64,000 bases of DNA. Origin: Sipunculus nudus (taxonomy: Eukaryota; Annelida; Sipuncula; Golfingiida; Sipunculidae). Where the stretch lies: assembly GCA_026874595.1 (NCBI GenBank), contig CM049322.1:52107386-52171385 (forward strand), written 5' to 3'. A program made the position numbers and the translations under genes. Under the pieces are notes generated by a model. That model saw only the letters and a program-made list of their open reading frames with translations, had not been told where the DNA came from and made no database searches. Below are positions 21,171-32,170 of this stretch, piece by piece (positions within the stretch are counted from its first letter, which is position 1; each line of letters opens with the position of its first letter).

Positions 21171-22445
21171 ACAAGGCCTACAGGCCTAATGCGAATCTGT
21201 GCATTTGGATATACACCCGGTATAATGCTTCAGTGCTGAACCACTACTTTTCATATATATGAACAATGCAGTACTAAACATTTTGAACAAGAAACAATAC
21301 ACAAACATCACTGCTGAAATTCTGGCATGTGTGCACACAACACAAAAATTATTGCAGGTGGCACCACCAGTCTTGTATACAACAAAGCTATTTGACATGT
21401 GCACAAATGCCCAATTTCAGGCTGATATATCAAATTCTTCTGTAGAATTAAGCAGGCAAATACACTTTGCAAAAGACATTGTAGATGGCGACACCTGTCT
21501 TGTGAACGAGAAAGCCATAAAAACACATAGGTCAGAATATCAGGCCAATACATCAAACTTACCTTGAGCCTGATGCACGGGGCTGACCACACTTGGGTGA
21601 GAAAGGCTGTTGCCCCGAGTGTACTGTGACAAATTATTGGCTCAGGCTACTGCACTGAGTGAACTCTTTACCTGCACCTGGCTAGACTGAGTGAACTTTT
21701 GACCTGTACCTGGTTGCACTGAGTGAACTCTTGACCTGTTGCATAATCTGACACAGTTGGCAGTCTGCCAAAGCTATAAATAAATCCAGGCTGACCTTTT
21801 GCCTATTGCCAAATCTGAAATAGTAGCCACACAATTGCATAAGCTCACAGATTGGCTCCATATGCAGCCCTGAGGGGCATGCCACCCATGAGGTGATCAC
21901 ATGATACTCATGAGGTGATCACATGCTACCCATGAGATGATCACATGTTGCCCATGAGGTGATCACATGCCTTGTGCTTGGCTGCACTGACCGAACTGTT
22001 GACCTATATTTGGCTGCACTGAATGAACTCTTGATCTGTTGCCAAATCTGAAACAGTTGGCAGTTTCTCAACCTATTCAAGAAACGTACACAATCTTGGC
22101 CTGTTATGTAACTCTGCTAAAATTTATCAACACAAACCATTTGAAGAAACTTGAGAGGGCTCGCCTCTGGGATCATTTCTGTAAAATTTTGACAATTTGG
22201 CTGGACTGTTTACAAGAAGAAGACTTTTACAAGTTTTTTCAGCTTTTTCCTTGTAAAATCTAAGTAAATGCAGAAAGCAAAAAATAAGATGAATCCATCA
22301 ACATTTGATATGTGACAGATAACTGCATAACATTTGGGGATGGTAGCTCCTGCTATTCCTGAGAAATTATGAGTTAGTGTACAGATGATATGTAATATCA
22401 TAAATCTACATTTTTTAAAAGCTTTTAAAAACATTCCTGTCAATA
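21171..22445 (-). repeat. Second family-B element, partial
   Basis: It starts with the same ACAAGGCCTACAGGCCTAAT end as 17978. Cores with GGTGGCACCACC (about 21357) follow, then tandem CACTGAGTGAACTCTTGACC units of about 40-60 bp (21590-22040). Last is a diverged CTTGAGAGGGCTCGCCTCTG block homologous to 19840-19870. The hairpin end is not found. Confidence 0.5.
21885..21975. repeat. 26-bp tandem repeat
   Basis: Four copies of a CCCATGAGGTGATCACATG-type unit lie head to tail. Each contains the palindrome TGATCA. Confidence 0.8.
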
Positions 22446-22559
22446 TTTTCCATAGATAACCTGAAATCTAAATGTCTAGAGGCATGATGTAATGGATGCT
22501 GATAAACTGGTGCTAGGCTAGATGTAGTCTGCCACGTACAGACTCCATTTATCTGTGAT

Positions 22560-23189
22560 ATGGAGTCCGACCGTCTGGCGGTGAGAGTTCACCCTGCCGT
22601 TCATGGATGGACCTGTAACATGAATGACCACTGCTTGTTGCGTGATAGAGAAACATTCTTGTATTTATATATAGAAATAAACTTTTTATGTATCAAATTA
22701 AATCGATATATCACCTTTATGTGTGCCTGTAAATGTTTTTTATCCTTTGAACTGCTGGGGTTTAGATGTTGCATGCCAACTGGACACCGCCGGAAAAGGA
22801 ATCCCATGCAAATTAGGTGGGCAATCTATGCAAAAGATGAATTCAGGGGGCTTTTCCCAGGAATGCCAGTGCCGTGCACTAGGATAGACCATATTTTCAT
22901 AAGCATCCTTCCCATCATACATTGCTTGTTGTCAATGATGCTAAATTCCTATTGGTTGTTCCAACCGGAAAGCGCCATCGGCCAGACGGAGACGATGCAA
23001 TATCTGACTTCATCCAAAGTGCGTGCCTATACTTTATTAATGCTGATCATCCAGCAAAAGTTTTGGTCCCAACGGAGTCTAAGCATCTGTAACAATTATA
23101 ATATGTGGGGTTTGTTTGGTGTCCTCACACTTCACAAGGCATATACGTGTCTGAGGGTCTGTACGGATCCGTACAAACTTACACTATGA
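22560..23189 (+). CDS. Hypothetical 209-codon open frame
   Basis: This is the longest open frame in the window that is not clearly from a retroelement. It starts MESDRLAVRVHPAVHGWTC. It has a Cys-rich middle (CACKCFLSFELLGFRCC), a basic TGHRRKRNP stretch and hydrophobic runs (IDHIFISILPIIHCLLSMML). I recognise no domain. Its DNA contains an ATGCAAAT octamer and an inverted CCAAT box at about 22950, so the stretch could be non-coding or regulatory. Its 3' end touches the repeat that starts near 23184. It could be a chance frame, a decayed exon or part of an unknown repeat. Confidence 0.2.
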   Translation: MESDRLAVRVHPAVHGWTCNMNDHCLLRDRETFLYLYIEINFLCIKLNRYITFMCACKCFLSFELLGFRCCMPTGHRRKRNPMQIRWAIYAKDEFRGLFPGMPVPCTRIDHIFISILPIIHCLLSMMLNSYWLFQPESAIGQTETMQYLTSSKVRAYTLLMLIIQQKFWSQRSLSICNNYNMWGLFGVLTLHKAYTCLRVCTDPYKLTL

Positions 23190-23525
23190 GAACCTGGCTA
23201 TCACAAAGTGAAGGTCTGTGACCGTTTTCATCACTCCTGGTCACTGCCACGCAACAGGTAATTAGCAGTGATGGGGAGTGACTAAACTGTTCACAGACTA
23301 TCACTGTGTGACCAGCAGTGATAGTTGAGCAGCCCTGGGGATCAGTTGATGGGTTGTGACTAATTGATAATTTGATGAGTGACCAGGAGTGACTGGCAGT
23401 GATGCTGAGTGAACATAGTTACTCCACCCGACACTTGCTTGATGAGAGGTGATAATGACTTTGACCACCAGTGATCCTTGTTGGTGGGTGATTGACAGGT
23501 AGTGACCAAGAGTGACCAGGAGTGA
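23184..23525 (+). repeat. GTGAC-rich dispersed repeat, copy 1
   Basis: A block of about 340 bp starts ACACTATGAGAACCTGG and is full of GTGAC/GTGAT pentamers (TGAGTGACCAGGAGTGACTG). It is nearly identical to the reverse complement of 35975-36325. Its ends show neither inverted repeats nor a clear target duplication. Confidence 0.8.
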
Positions 23526-23579
23526 ATCTTAGTGATAAGTACTGCTATTAAGCCAAAGGCACAGATGTAAATCATGGTT

Positions 23580-25200
23580 TATTAATCAACTCTGGACCCA
23601 GTTTCATGTTAACAGAAATTTATTTGTACAACTTTAGAATTTTCATATTTCCAGGGAGAGACTGGAATACAGTTTTGAAATGCAAACCTGGGAAAAATGA
23701 GAATTGCCATTAATCCTGAAAAAAATAGGAGCCATTCCATGCCAGATTTGAACTCTTTATTTCTACCTTTTAAAGAAAATGAAGCTACACAAAAAAATCA
23801 AATTCTCTTTATAAGATAAGATGCATACTATTGTAAGTTGGAATAAGTATGAAATTATCAATTTTTATTATTCTAAATTATTATTTTGTGCCATTATTTA
23901 AATTTTAAAATGGTAAATACAGGTTCTTGTCTCAGAATAAATATAAAATTACATTCTACTTTAAAGGCCAGTAATGATTTCATTAAATGCTACAACGAGT
24001 TTAATGATATGCTATTCAGGTGTTTGTTTTTATTATATGAACCTTCCCTTCCTATCAAAGGATATCATTTACAATAATGTAATCTCTGGTGTAAATGGAG
24101 AAGAAATACTACTGGCTATCACAGCTTCAAGTCCATTTATGCGGGCAAGTGTGATTCAGCAAAACAATCATTAGCACTGTCTTATCTGACCATCCCCACT
24201 TAACCAGCTTATATACACTATTGAGGCTACAATTAATTGTTGGTATGCTGAAAGGAACTTTCTGGTTAAATGAAAAACCTGACTTTGCTACACTGCTTTC
24301 TGCTGTGAGACTAAGGACAAGAACCTGGCTGCACCTCTAATAATAATGGTTTTGAAGATACTATGTTTTCCTAGGCTCCATTATAGACTAATTCTGGTGT
24401 ACGTATGTAGTTGATCCAGATCTCAGCAAAAAGCTTTCAAGTTTCAAGACACTCAAGCTGCCTCACCATGTATCAATAAAATGTTCTCTCATGGGGCTTG
24501 GGAATCCAGCATGGCAAGTGAGGCCCTCAGATTCATGTGAAGGCTGGACTGGCTGATTACATAAGACTAATCACTGGAGACAAAATGTGAGGGTGTCAAG
24601 TTCAAAGTTAATTTGGCTTGTGAGGGGCCAGGGCAATGGCACTGGCTGCATTGCTTATCTTCATACCATGAGTCTGCTGGTGGTCAGGGCTTGGAAAGCC
24701 AATATACATGTTTATATAACATGTGTTCTTCATGATCCATGTGGATCCAATCTGTGAATGTTCTTCAATTTTAGAAGAATTTGGAAAGAGCAGTGATCCA
24801 AAACTTTCTGTTAACAAATTAAATTAAAAGAGATGGATAAATTCATTTAAACTGTTTCCAACAATTTGCCTGAAATGAAAGCATTTAACAGGTCAAATTT
24901 AAAGTGAGTGAAAAGTTACTTCCTAGACCAGGGCCAGCACATCTGGCAATTAGCCACACCTCATTATTTTCTCATCAGCTTGCTGTATCACTGGTTTACA
25001 GTGTTGCCCTGCATGAATCTGGGCCTGGACAGCCTGGTGTCTGGCCATGTGTAAAGCTTTTTAGGCAGTTACAGGCCAACCAGACCCAAACATCTGGTTT
25101 GCTCTGACTTGCCATCAATGCCTTCAGCCTGTCTATCTGAAAAATTACTGAAAAGTCAGTGAAAATATGAAATCTTGCTGCATTCATGACCCTGAATATA
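23580..25200. other. Gene-free low-copy stretch
   Basis: Only short frames with no recognisable domain occur. No repeat internal to the window is seen. Confidence 0.45.
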
Positions 25201-25204
25201 TACA

Positions 25205-25885
25205 GTTGACGGATATTTCAGAAGTATTGTTAAGTAACCAAAAAGTCAGAAGGTACCAAAAAATTCCAAAAAAGTACCAGTTTATTGGTGCACACATGAT
25301 ATAGAATATATACAGAAGGCAGTCATGTTTAATGGACCAAAAAAATTACTGAAACTTTACTGAAATGTACTATAGTGTTGCTGTACCAGAATATATAGAT
25401 AGGAAAAAGAAAAGTACCAAAAGTTATCAAAAAGGTACTGAAAAATACCAAAAGTTACTAAAATGTTACTCCAATGAATAAAATATTATTGGACTCAGGA
25501 CTGAATATTCATAAAGAGAGCATTTTAAAAATATGTAAAAGTTATCACAGAAATACTGAAGAGTACCAAATTGTAAGTCCAGAACGGGTCTTGCTGAACA
25601 TTGAAAAGTACCAAAAGTTACTGAAAAGTACCAAAAAATGACTGAAAAGGAACCAAACAGTTATTTAAAAGAATTAAAATGTAAATTAATAAATACACAG
25701 AAATTACCAAAAAGTTGTTTTAGACTGTCAGTTAACATAGCAAATTGTATACACTCTAAATTCTACATTACTGATGATGAAAAGTAACTGAAAAGTAATT
25801 AAAAGATACTGAAAAAGATTAAAAAGTATCAAAATGTAGCTGAAACATAAATAAAACTAAAAAGTAGCCAAAAAATTACTTTAAA
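25205..25885 (+). repeat. Degenerate AAAAGTACCAAAAGTTACTG array
   Basis: About 680 bp are dominated by irregular 10-20-bp units combining AAGTACC, AAAGTTACTGAAA and AAAAGTACCAAA. The inverse complement of the same units occurs at 28388-28512. Confidence 0.7.
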
Positions 25886-25992
25886 GGCTGTAAAAATTTG
25901 CCTGTCACTAAGTTTCCCTAAGAGAACAAATTCTTAACATGTGACCCTGGTAAGAAGGTGAAGGACAAAATGCTTTAAGCCCTACAAAACTA

Positions 25993-26613
25993 AAGCCCTC
26001 CTGGACATGCCCATGAGCATATACACATACCGGTATACTGAATACACACTATTAGGATAATGGAATGTTATATACACTTTGAAGTGGATACAGTAGTATA
26101 TAAAAATACAACAGAAAACCATATTAAATTTTGTATTTTAATCTATTAGAAAGGGTGGGCTTTTGCCCTAGTCTGCACTTTGAGGGTAAGGGGTTGGATT
26201 TTGTCTAGTGGGCTTTGTCCAGGTAGGCATTTGTCCATCACCAATAGTAAACAGATGCTTTTTTCACCTCTCTGTCACACAGCCAACTCACCAAAAGCCC
26301 ATCCAGACTTAAGCCCTCCTGGACATGCACATGAGCACATGTACATATATAATAATACTCTAAGTTTAATGGACCGTTATAAATACATATGGAGTGGATA
26401 CAGTAGTACTTCAAAAATACAATAGAAAAACATCAATATATTTGTAAAAGAAATGTCATTTGATTTTATATTTTAGTCCATTAAAAGAGTGGGCTTTTGC
26501 TCTGGCCTGTACTTTAGGGGTAGGCTTTTTGTGAAGTGGGCTTTTTCTAGGTATGCTTTTGTCCAACACCAAAAGTAAACAGATACTTTTACTCATCTCT
26601 GTATCACAGCCAA
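25993..26613 (+). repeat. Tandem duplication of about 318 bp
   Basis: Two head-to-tail copies (25993-about 26286 and 26311-about 26613) share AAGCCCTCCTGGACATGC, GAGTGGATACAGTAGTA, GTGGGCTTTTGC and TAGTAAACAGATGCTTTT-like blocks with moderate divergence. Confidence 0.75.
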
Positions 26614-26689
26614 TATAAAACACCAATTTCCAAATTTATAATTTATTTCTGTTGCTTGTAAATTTTCAATTTAGCCAGTTCTGTCTTAG

Positions 26690-26775
26690 CCATCTTGAAA
26701 CAGCCATTTTTACCATAGCCATTTTAACCTAGCTATTTTTACCCTAGCCATTTTACCTCAGCCATTATTACCTGG
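26690..26775 (+). repeat. 18-bp tandem repeat
   Basis: Five degenerate copies of a TAGCCATTTTTACC unit lie head to tail. Confidence 0.7.
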
Positions 26776-26779
26776 CACC

Positions 26780-27995
26780 TGTAAACCACATGGTATTTGT
26801 TTTAGAAGTTCTGGAAGGTATTACAAAATAGCATGCAGAGAGAAATCTATACTGCAGGATATCTGACACTCCATTCTATTGGCTAAAAATGATATCCTCT
26901 CCAGTATGTCTTAGTAATGTAAAATTAAACTGTCACCTGTAAATGCATTATTTCAAGTTTGTTGTTATGTCTGCTTTTTAAATTCTAACAGTACATTAAA
27001 AAGAAACACTTATTCACTCATGAAGATTGTGACACACTGAAATCTGTAAAGAAAATCAGCAAAAATAACATACTTTTGGTAAATGGTATAATATTGGTTA
27101 TGTTTACAAATAGATCAAGGGACAGGGCAACAAACAGACAGACAAATATCAGGGTCCTGTATTACTCATGAAACTGTCTCTTTAGAACAGTAAGTATGAT
27201 AATGATATAATACTCATAAATCACAAAAGGAGAGAAAATGTCACCTATTGAGAACCTCTGTTTCTGATCAATTAGCCAGTAACACATTTGAAATATCCCA
27301 TAATGACTATAATAAGCATCACACACCTTTGAACATGGTATATATAACTGGAATATCCATATAAAGATCATTGAAATCTAACCACTCTTGCACATGGCTA
27401 ACATGGTTTAGTGTTTAGAAATTTTTAAAGTACAGGCATGCAAAATTTGATGCTTCTATCACCAACTGAAGTATTCTAGCCACACGTTAGCTCATCTGAA
27501 GCTGAAGTTGTGTTTTCGAGCAGATCTTTCGTTTTGATCTGTTAATTTGGTGATAGGTTCATAAAGTAAACACATGAACAACCATTCAGTGTAAGCCCTA
27601 TGATTGCAAGTATGTAGGTCATGAAATTCATGACCTCTTACTAAGTGCAAATCTCTATGGGGGAATCTTTTTCATATTTTATGTAAAAGTCATATCATTA
27701 TATGATTAGAAAATGTGTCCTAATATGATTACTTGCTAATAGTTAAATTTAAGCCTCAGTTATCAGTGTTATGTTTACACCACTGATGGGTTCATTTAGG
27801 CAACCGCTAATGGTCATTGAGTGCTACAAGGTCCTAAATCAAGAAATTTGTGCATCCCATCCCACGCTTGGACCCTCAAAACTGAGCGTTTGTAAACAGT
27901 TTTGAACATCAGAGACCCTTATTCCCATGCACCCGCCTGAACGCCCCAATTAATATATGCAATGAAATCATGAGATAATCCTGAAGGATCATGAA
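26780..27995. other. Gene-free AT-rich stretch
   Basis: No coding frame, structural RNA or repeat is supported. Confidence 0.45.
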
Positions 27996-28370
27996 TGCTA
28001 AACTTGCATAAACGGAAATCCGGTTAATACTGTCCAAATGGCCGAAACCGCAAGTACAAGGGCTATGAATCTTAAAGTAATGTCGTTCAAAAGATCGGGT
28101 TCGGCTCTTGAGTGACATGGCTGTGTCTCCACTGCTGGGGTCGGTGAAGGGAATGTAGATCGCTTCGGGCTTTGTGGCTGTGGGTGCCGTAGCTTTCCAA
28201 AAGGTCAACGGCTCGGGATGAACAAGTGGCACCCTCTATGGCTCCCTACTTGGCTTGGTGTGGCACTGCGGCTGCTGGCTCAGAGAACATGCTTAAGGAG
28301 CGCACAGGGCTGAGGTCTTGACCGCAGCAACCTGTAGCTGCTCGATGAGCGTATACCTCTTTTGGCTTGG
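27996..28370 (-). other. CpG-rich patch with open minus-strand frame
   Basis: CpG dinucleotides and overall GC are clearly higher here than in the surrounding AT-rich DNA. A minus-strand frame reads PEPLTFWKATAPTATKPEAI and YIPFTDPSSGDTAMSLKSRT without an ATG at its start (the first possible start is GTG, just after a stop). It may be an internal exon, a first-exon CpG island or a decayed gene piece. No domain is recognised and no convincing splice sites were found. Confidence 0.25.
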
Positions 28371-28387
28371 ATAAATGGAGCTATATT

Positions 28388-28512
28388 GTAGTACTTTTCA
28401 GTACTTTTGATAAATTGTTTGTACTTTTGGTAACTTTTCCGTACTTTTCAGTAAATATAAAGACCCTTACCCATACTTAAGTACTTTTGGTATTTTTCAG
28501 TTATTGTTAAGA
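28388..28512 (-). repeat. Inverse copy of the AAGTACC array
   Basis: Units such as GTACTTTTCAGTACTTTTG and TGGTAACTTTTCCGTAC are reverse complements of the 25205-25885 units. Confidence 0.65.
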
Positions 28513-28972
28513 CTCCTTAAATTAATTTACGAGAAATTATGTGCTGAAGGCATAAGTCTGTATTTCATCCAATCATGCACAATGTGAATCAGGATACTGG
28601 GTGGACCTTATCCAGTACAGGATTTGGACTAGACAGAGTCACAATAAGGAATTGGTCTCACTCTGGCCAAAACAGGTATTAAACTAAATCAGGCTTGGAA
28701 TTCAGGCTGGCCTAAAACCTAATCAGGATTCTGTCTCAACCATGCAACTGCTGATTGGCACAGATCTGGGAATTGTGGACAGATACTTATGTGTGTGTCA
28801 TATGATGTATCATGGTACACTAGTGTTAGGAATTGGTTTAATTTCATGATAGATCATCATTAAAAAATTGGACGATCTCTACTGATCAGAAATTATCAGT
28901 TGTTTAGAGGTATACATTTTTTGACCATATCATCTCAACTGATATGTAGGCCTACATGAATGTGGAATGTAT

Positions 28973-29674
28973 GATGTTTCGGACTAGGACATTTCAGACA
29001 AGGATGTTATGGACAGGCCTTTTTGCAAGGGAGTGCTAAAAAGGACATTCAGATGAATATTTAATAATTACCATAAAGTTGCCTTTTTAATTATAATTTT
29101 AAGCTATAAATGTACTCATATGTTTATTGAGATTTTCAGAGAATGAGCAATAATACTTGTGCATCATTATATTTTTTATTCATTATTATTACCATATAAT
29201 GTTAAGGTGTGGATAATGGATACTGCCTATGTGATATTGATCAAATAAGTATTAAAACACCATCACAAAATTTATTAAGGCATTTATATAGATGCATCAT
29301 TTCTATGTTTTTTTTTATTTTCACAGTTTTATTAAACTTTAAAATTATTATCTTGTCACTGGTTTAGCTCTTTTCTCTGATTTTACAGTTTGCTTTCTCG
29401 CAAAAGTTGCCTGGATAAACCTGTATCGTTTTGCTTACAAATACCACAAATAAATCCTCAGTTAATTACCATTGTTGGAGCCAAATAAATATTATACCAG
29501 TAAACATATGGGTACACTGAAACACTAAAACTCATAATTAAAAGGTTACTTCATGGTAATAATTTTCATCCGTCCCAAACATCCTCCCATGCAAAAAGGC
29601 CTGCCCTAAATGTCCTAGTCCCAAACATCCTAGTCTGAAATGTCATAGTCCAAAACGTCTGTGTCCGAAACATC
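28973..29674. mobile_element. Foldback / long-TIR element
   Basis: Both ends begin GATGTTTCGGAC and carry iterated GGACTAGGACATTT, then AGGCCTTTTTGCANGGGAG, in inverted orientation. The left arm is about 28973-29035 and the right about 29580-29674. The right arm is longer by extra iterations. The interior is AT-rich with no gene. A target duplication is not evident. Confidence 0.65.
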
Positions 29675-29842
29675 TGGTACTACCTACATTCTGGCTAATA
29701 ATGTCATAATACTATAACCTACAATTCTATAAAGTAACTTAACAATTAAGTTTTTTGGTAAATGCAGACTTTTCCCTAGTTCAGGTCGTATACATTAATT
29801 TCCCCTTCACACAGCCTTAAGCTATGAGCAAAAATTTGCAAT

Positions 29843-30753
29843 TAGTGGTGGGAGTCGGTTCCTTTTTTACAGTCGATCATCGGTTTTAGCAAACCGACTG
29901 ATGATCGATTATTAATCGGTTCAGACAAATATATGCAATTATCAAAGAAATATGCAATTATCTGTGAAACTCTACTTGCGTTTCCCCAGCAGGTTTTCTC
30001 CTCTCGTGCACGAGTGTAACGATCCTTCCACGTATAAAGACAATCAGATTAATTAAATGATCAAATTTAACGACGGGTAATATCTTTCATTATGGAAATC
30101 AAGAGCGTCTAAGAATGTTAGGCCTATGAGGGGCTGTTTTTTTCAAGCACATGAAGGCAGATTTTACGGGCCCAGGTGCGCTTGGGGCAGATCATACAAA
30201 AAATTATAAAAAAAAAAATGCAGACTAGTCCAAAAAAATTTCCAGCTTAAATCCAAATACTCGACCGGCTGGGTTAGCCACAACAAAGATTTTTTTAAGG
30301 ACGGCCTAAACAGCGGCACCTCGGATCGGTTGAATAGATTATTTCTAAGAGAATCTCGCAAAATTAGCATAGACCTGGAGAACTTATGGAGTATTTTAAC
30401 ACCTTCCCGCCCATATTTTGCTATGTACATCTCGTTAGAAAACTCCCCGCTAATTCTGCATCTACCTGCGAGTTCACAAATACACGTAATAAGTTTAATC
30501 AGTCCTCCATTCTCGCATCTACCGTGTCATTCTCAGTTGTACACGGAAGTTATTTGGGGACACAGACTCATTATATGAAGTGCGGAATGTTGTAACAAAT
30601 TGAAGAACAAATTTTGCCTATGCAATAAAGGCATTCTCGAAAAATACAATCATTATTATGATGTAATCGATAGTTGCCTTTGGTAATCGAGTGCTTGAAA
30701 GTGGCAGCTAACCGACTGACTTTCGATATAACTCGATGATCGGCCCACCACTA
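29843..30753. mobile_element. Non-autonomous hAT-like element, copy 2
   Basis: The ends TAGTGGTGGGAGTCGG and CGGCCCACCACTA are inverted repeats. A perfect 8-bp duplication TTTGCAAT flanks them (29835-29842 and 30754-30761). It is homologous to 13294-14164 along its length, with shared GACAAATAT, CATATTTTGC and TCTACCGTGTCAT blocks. Confidence 0.9.
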
Positions 30754-30761
30754 TTTGCAAT

Positions 30762-30792
30762 CGATGATAATTGATAATCAGCCCATCACTAT
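30762..30792. mobile_element. End fragment of a second hAT-like element
   Basis: GATAATCAGCCCATCACTA is a typical hAT-like terminus related to, but distinct from, that of the neighbouring element. No partner end was found upstream, so it is either a truncated host for the insertion or a chance relic. Confidence 0.4.
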
Positions 30793-32170
30793 GATATACT
30801 ATGTCAGGGAATGAAATGACCGCTAAAACATGTAAAATTCCCTTAATTGTGGAATATATAGTGTGATAAACTGTTTCCAATAAACTGTTCATGAATATTT
30901 ATCTGAAAGACAGACAGACACACAAGAAAATATTGCTCGCAAGTCTGAACCAAGCCAGAAAATATTCTGCCCCAGTCCAAACACAAGATGTGTGTGTCTG
31001 TAAGGGCTGGAAACTGGCTTAGCTGTGCATGCACAAACTTCAGGCTGACTAGGTCCAGAGTTCAGGCCTGCCAGCACTGGACACAAGTGATACTGCAGCC
31101 CTGATCAACTGATAAGATATACATGAGCTGTGACTGAAAGTGGAATTTTGCATCACATCTCCTATGCTGAGAATCTGAGTGAGTGCCTACAAGTAATGAT
31201 GATTGGATTGGTATCCATTAAACACCCGCGGGAATTTTTTGAGTCATATTAAAGCCAACAAATTATATATATATTTTTTTCAGATATCAAACTTTTTTTT
31301 ATTTGTACAAAATTTCTCCATTTTTTTCAAAACAGCACTCTTATTGAACTTTGAATGAAAAGTTTTGTGAGGAAGAGGGAGGAACATTATAAACTCTCTT
31401 TAACAGGTTACCTGCCTGATGGTGTTTTCTGGCAATTTAAATCAAGGGGGTCTTGATAAACACTGTTCAGTGACTTTTAAACTTGAAACAGTAATGTACT
31501 TTTCTCAATTAAGCTTAAAAAATGGAGTTATGAATATATTTTCAATCAGGATTAAATGGTGATGTCACCAGTATTTTGAAATATCAATGATGTAAATGAC
31601 ACACAACATTATATCATATGAGTGTGCATGTGTAACTAGATAATACAAGTGCTTCCATTACCAGAAAGTTTCATTATTTAATAATTACCATTTCCATAGC
31701 TGTAAAAGGATTTTCAAATTTCCTTGGATGACAAAGATATTTAACTTTCTTTAGTTATTGAATTTATCCCAGTTATTCCTATGATGTGATAAAACTTTCT
31801 TTAGTTACTGAATTTATCCAAGTAATTCCTATGATATGTTTCAAGTAACATGTATAATTTCATAACCTTCAAATTACTAGTATTAGGATGAGATAATTAC
31901 AAATTCAGTTTATCTCTCTGAATAAATGTCTCTACATTTGTATCAATTGGTCACATGATTTTTTGTAAATGTTTAAGAATTGTTGTAATTAACAAAAATA
32001 GGCTAACCATGCTACCTGAATACAATGATCACATTACGTGCTTGTACCTTTAATTTAGAGTTGAATAGAATAAAATTCTACAAAGTGCCTTACATTAATG
32101 TATATTAATGTATATATAACTCTCTGAAGGTAATTACTGAGGAGATTTTTTTTCAATACAATACTTCCTT
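30793..32170. other. Gene-free stretch with one local duplication
   Basis: A direct repeat of about 60 bp (ACTTTCTTTAGTTANTGAAT, TTATCCNAGTNATTCCTATG) occurs at about 31742-31840. Nothing else is recognised. Confidence 0.45.

Noticed and set aside
23360-23575. A 71-codon frame conserved with 35922-36146
   Set aside because: The two are translations of the same inverted dispersed repeat; the shared peptide only reflects repeat identity.
28150-28190. GTAGATCGCTTCGGGCTTTG resembles the 5' end of U2 snRNA
   Set aside because: Similarity stops after about 20 bases; the branch-recognition and Sm-site regions are absent.
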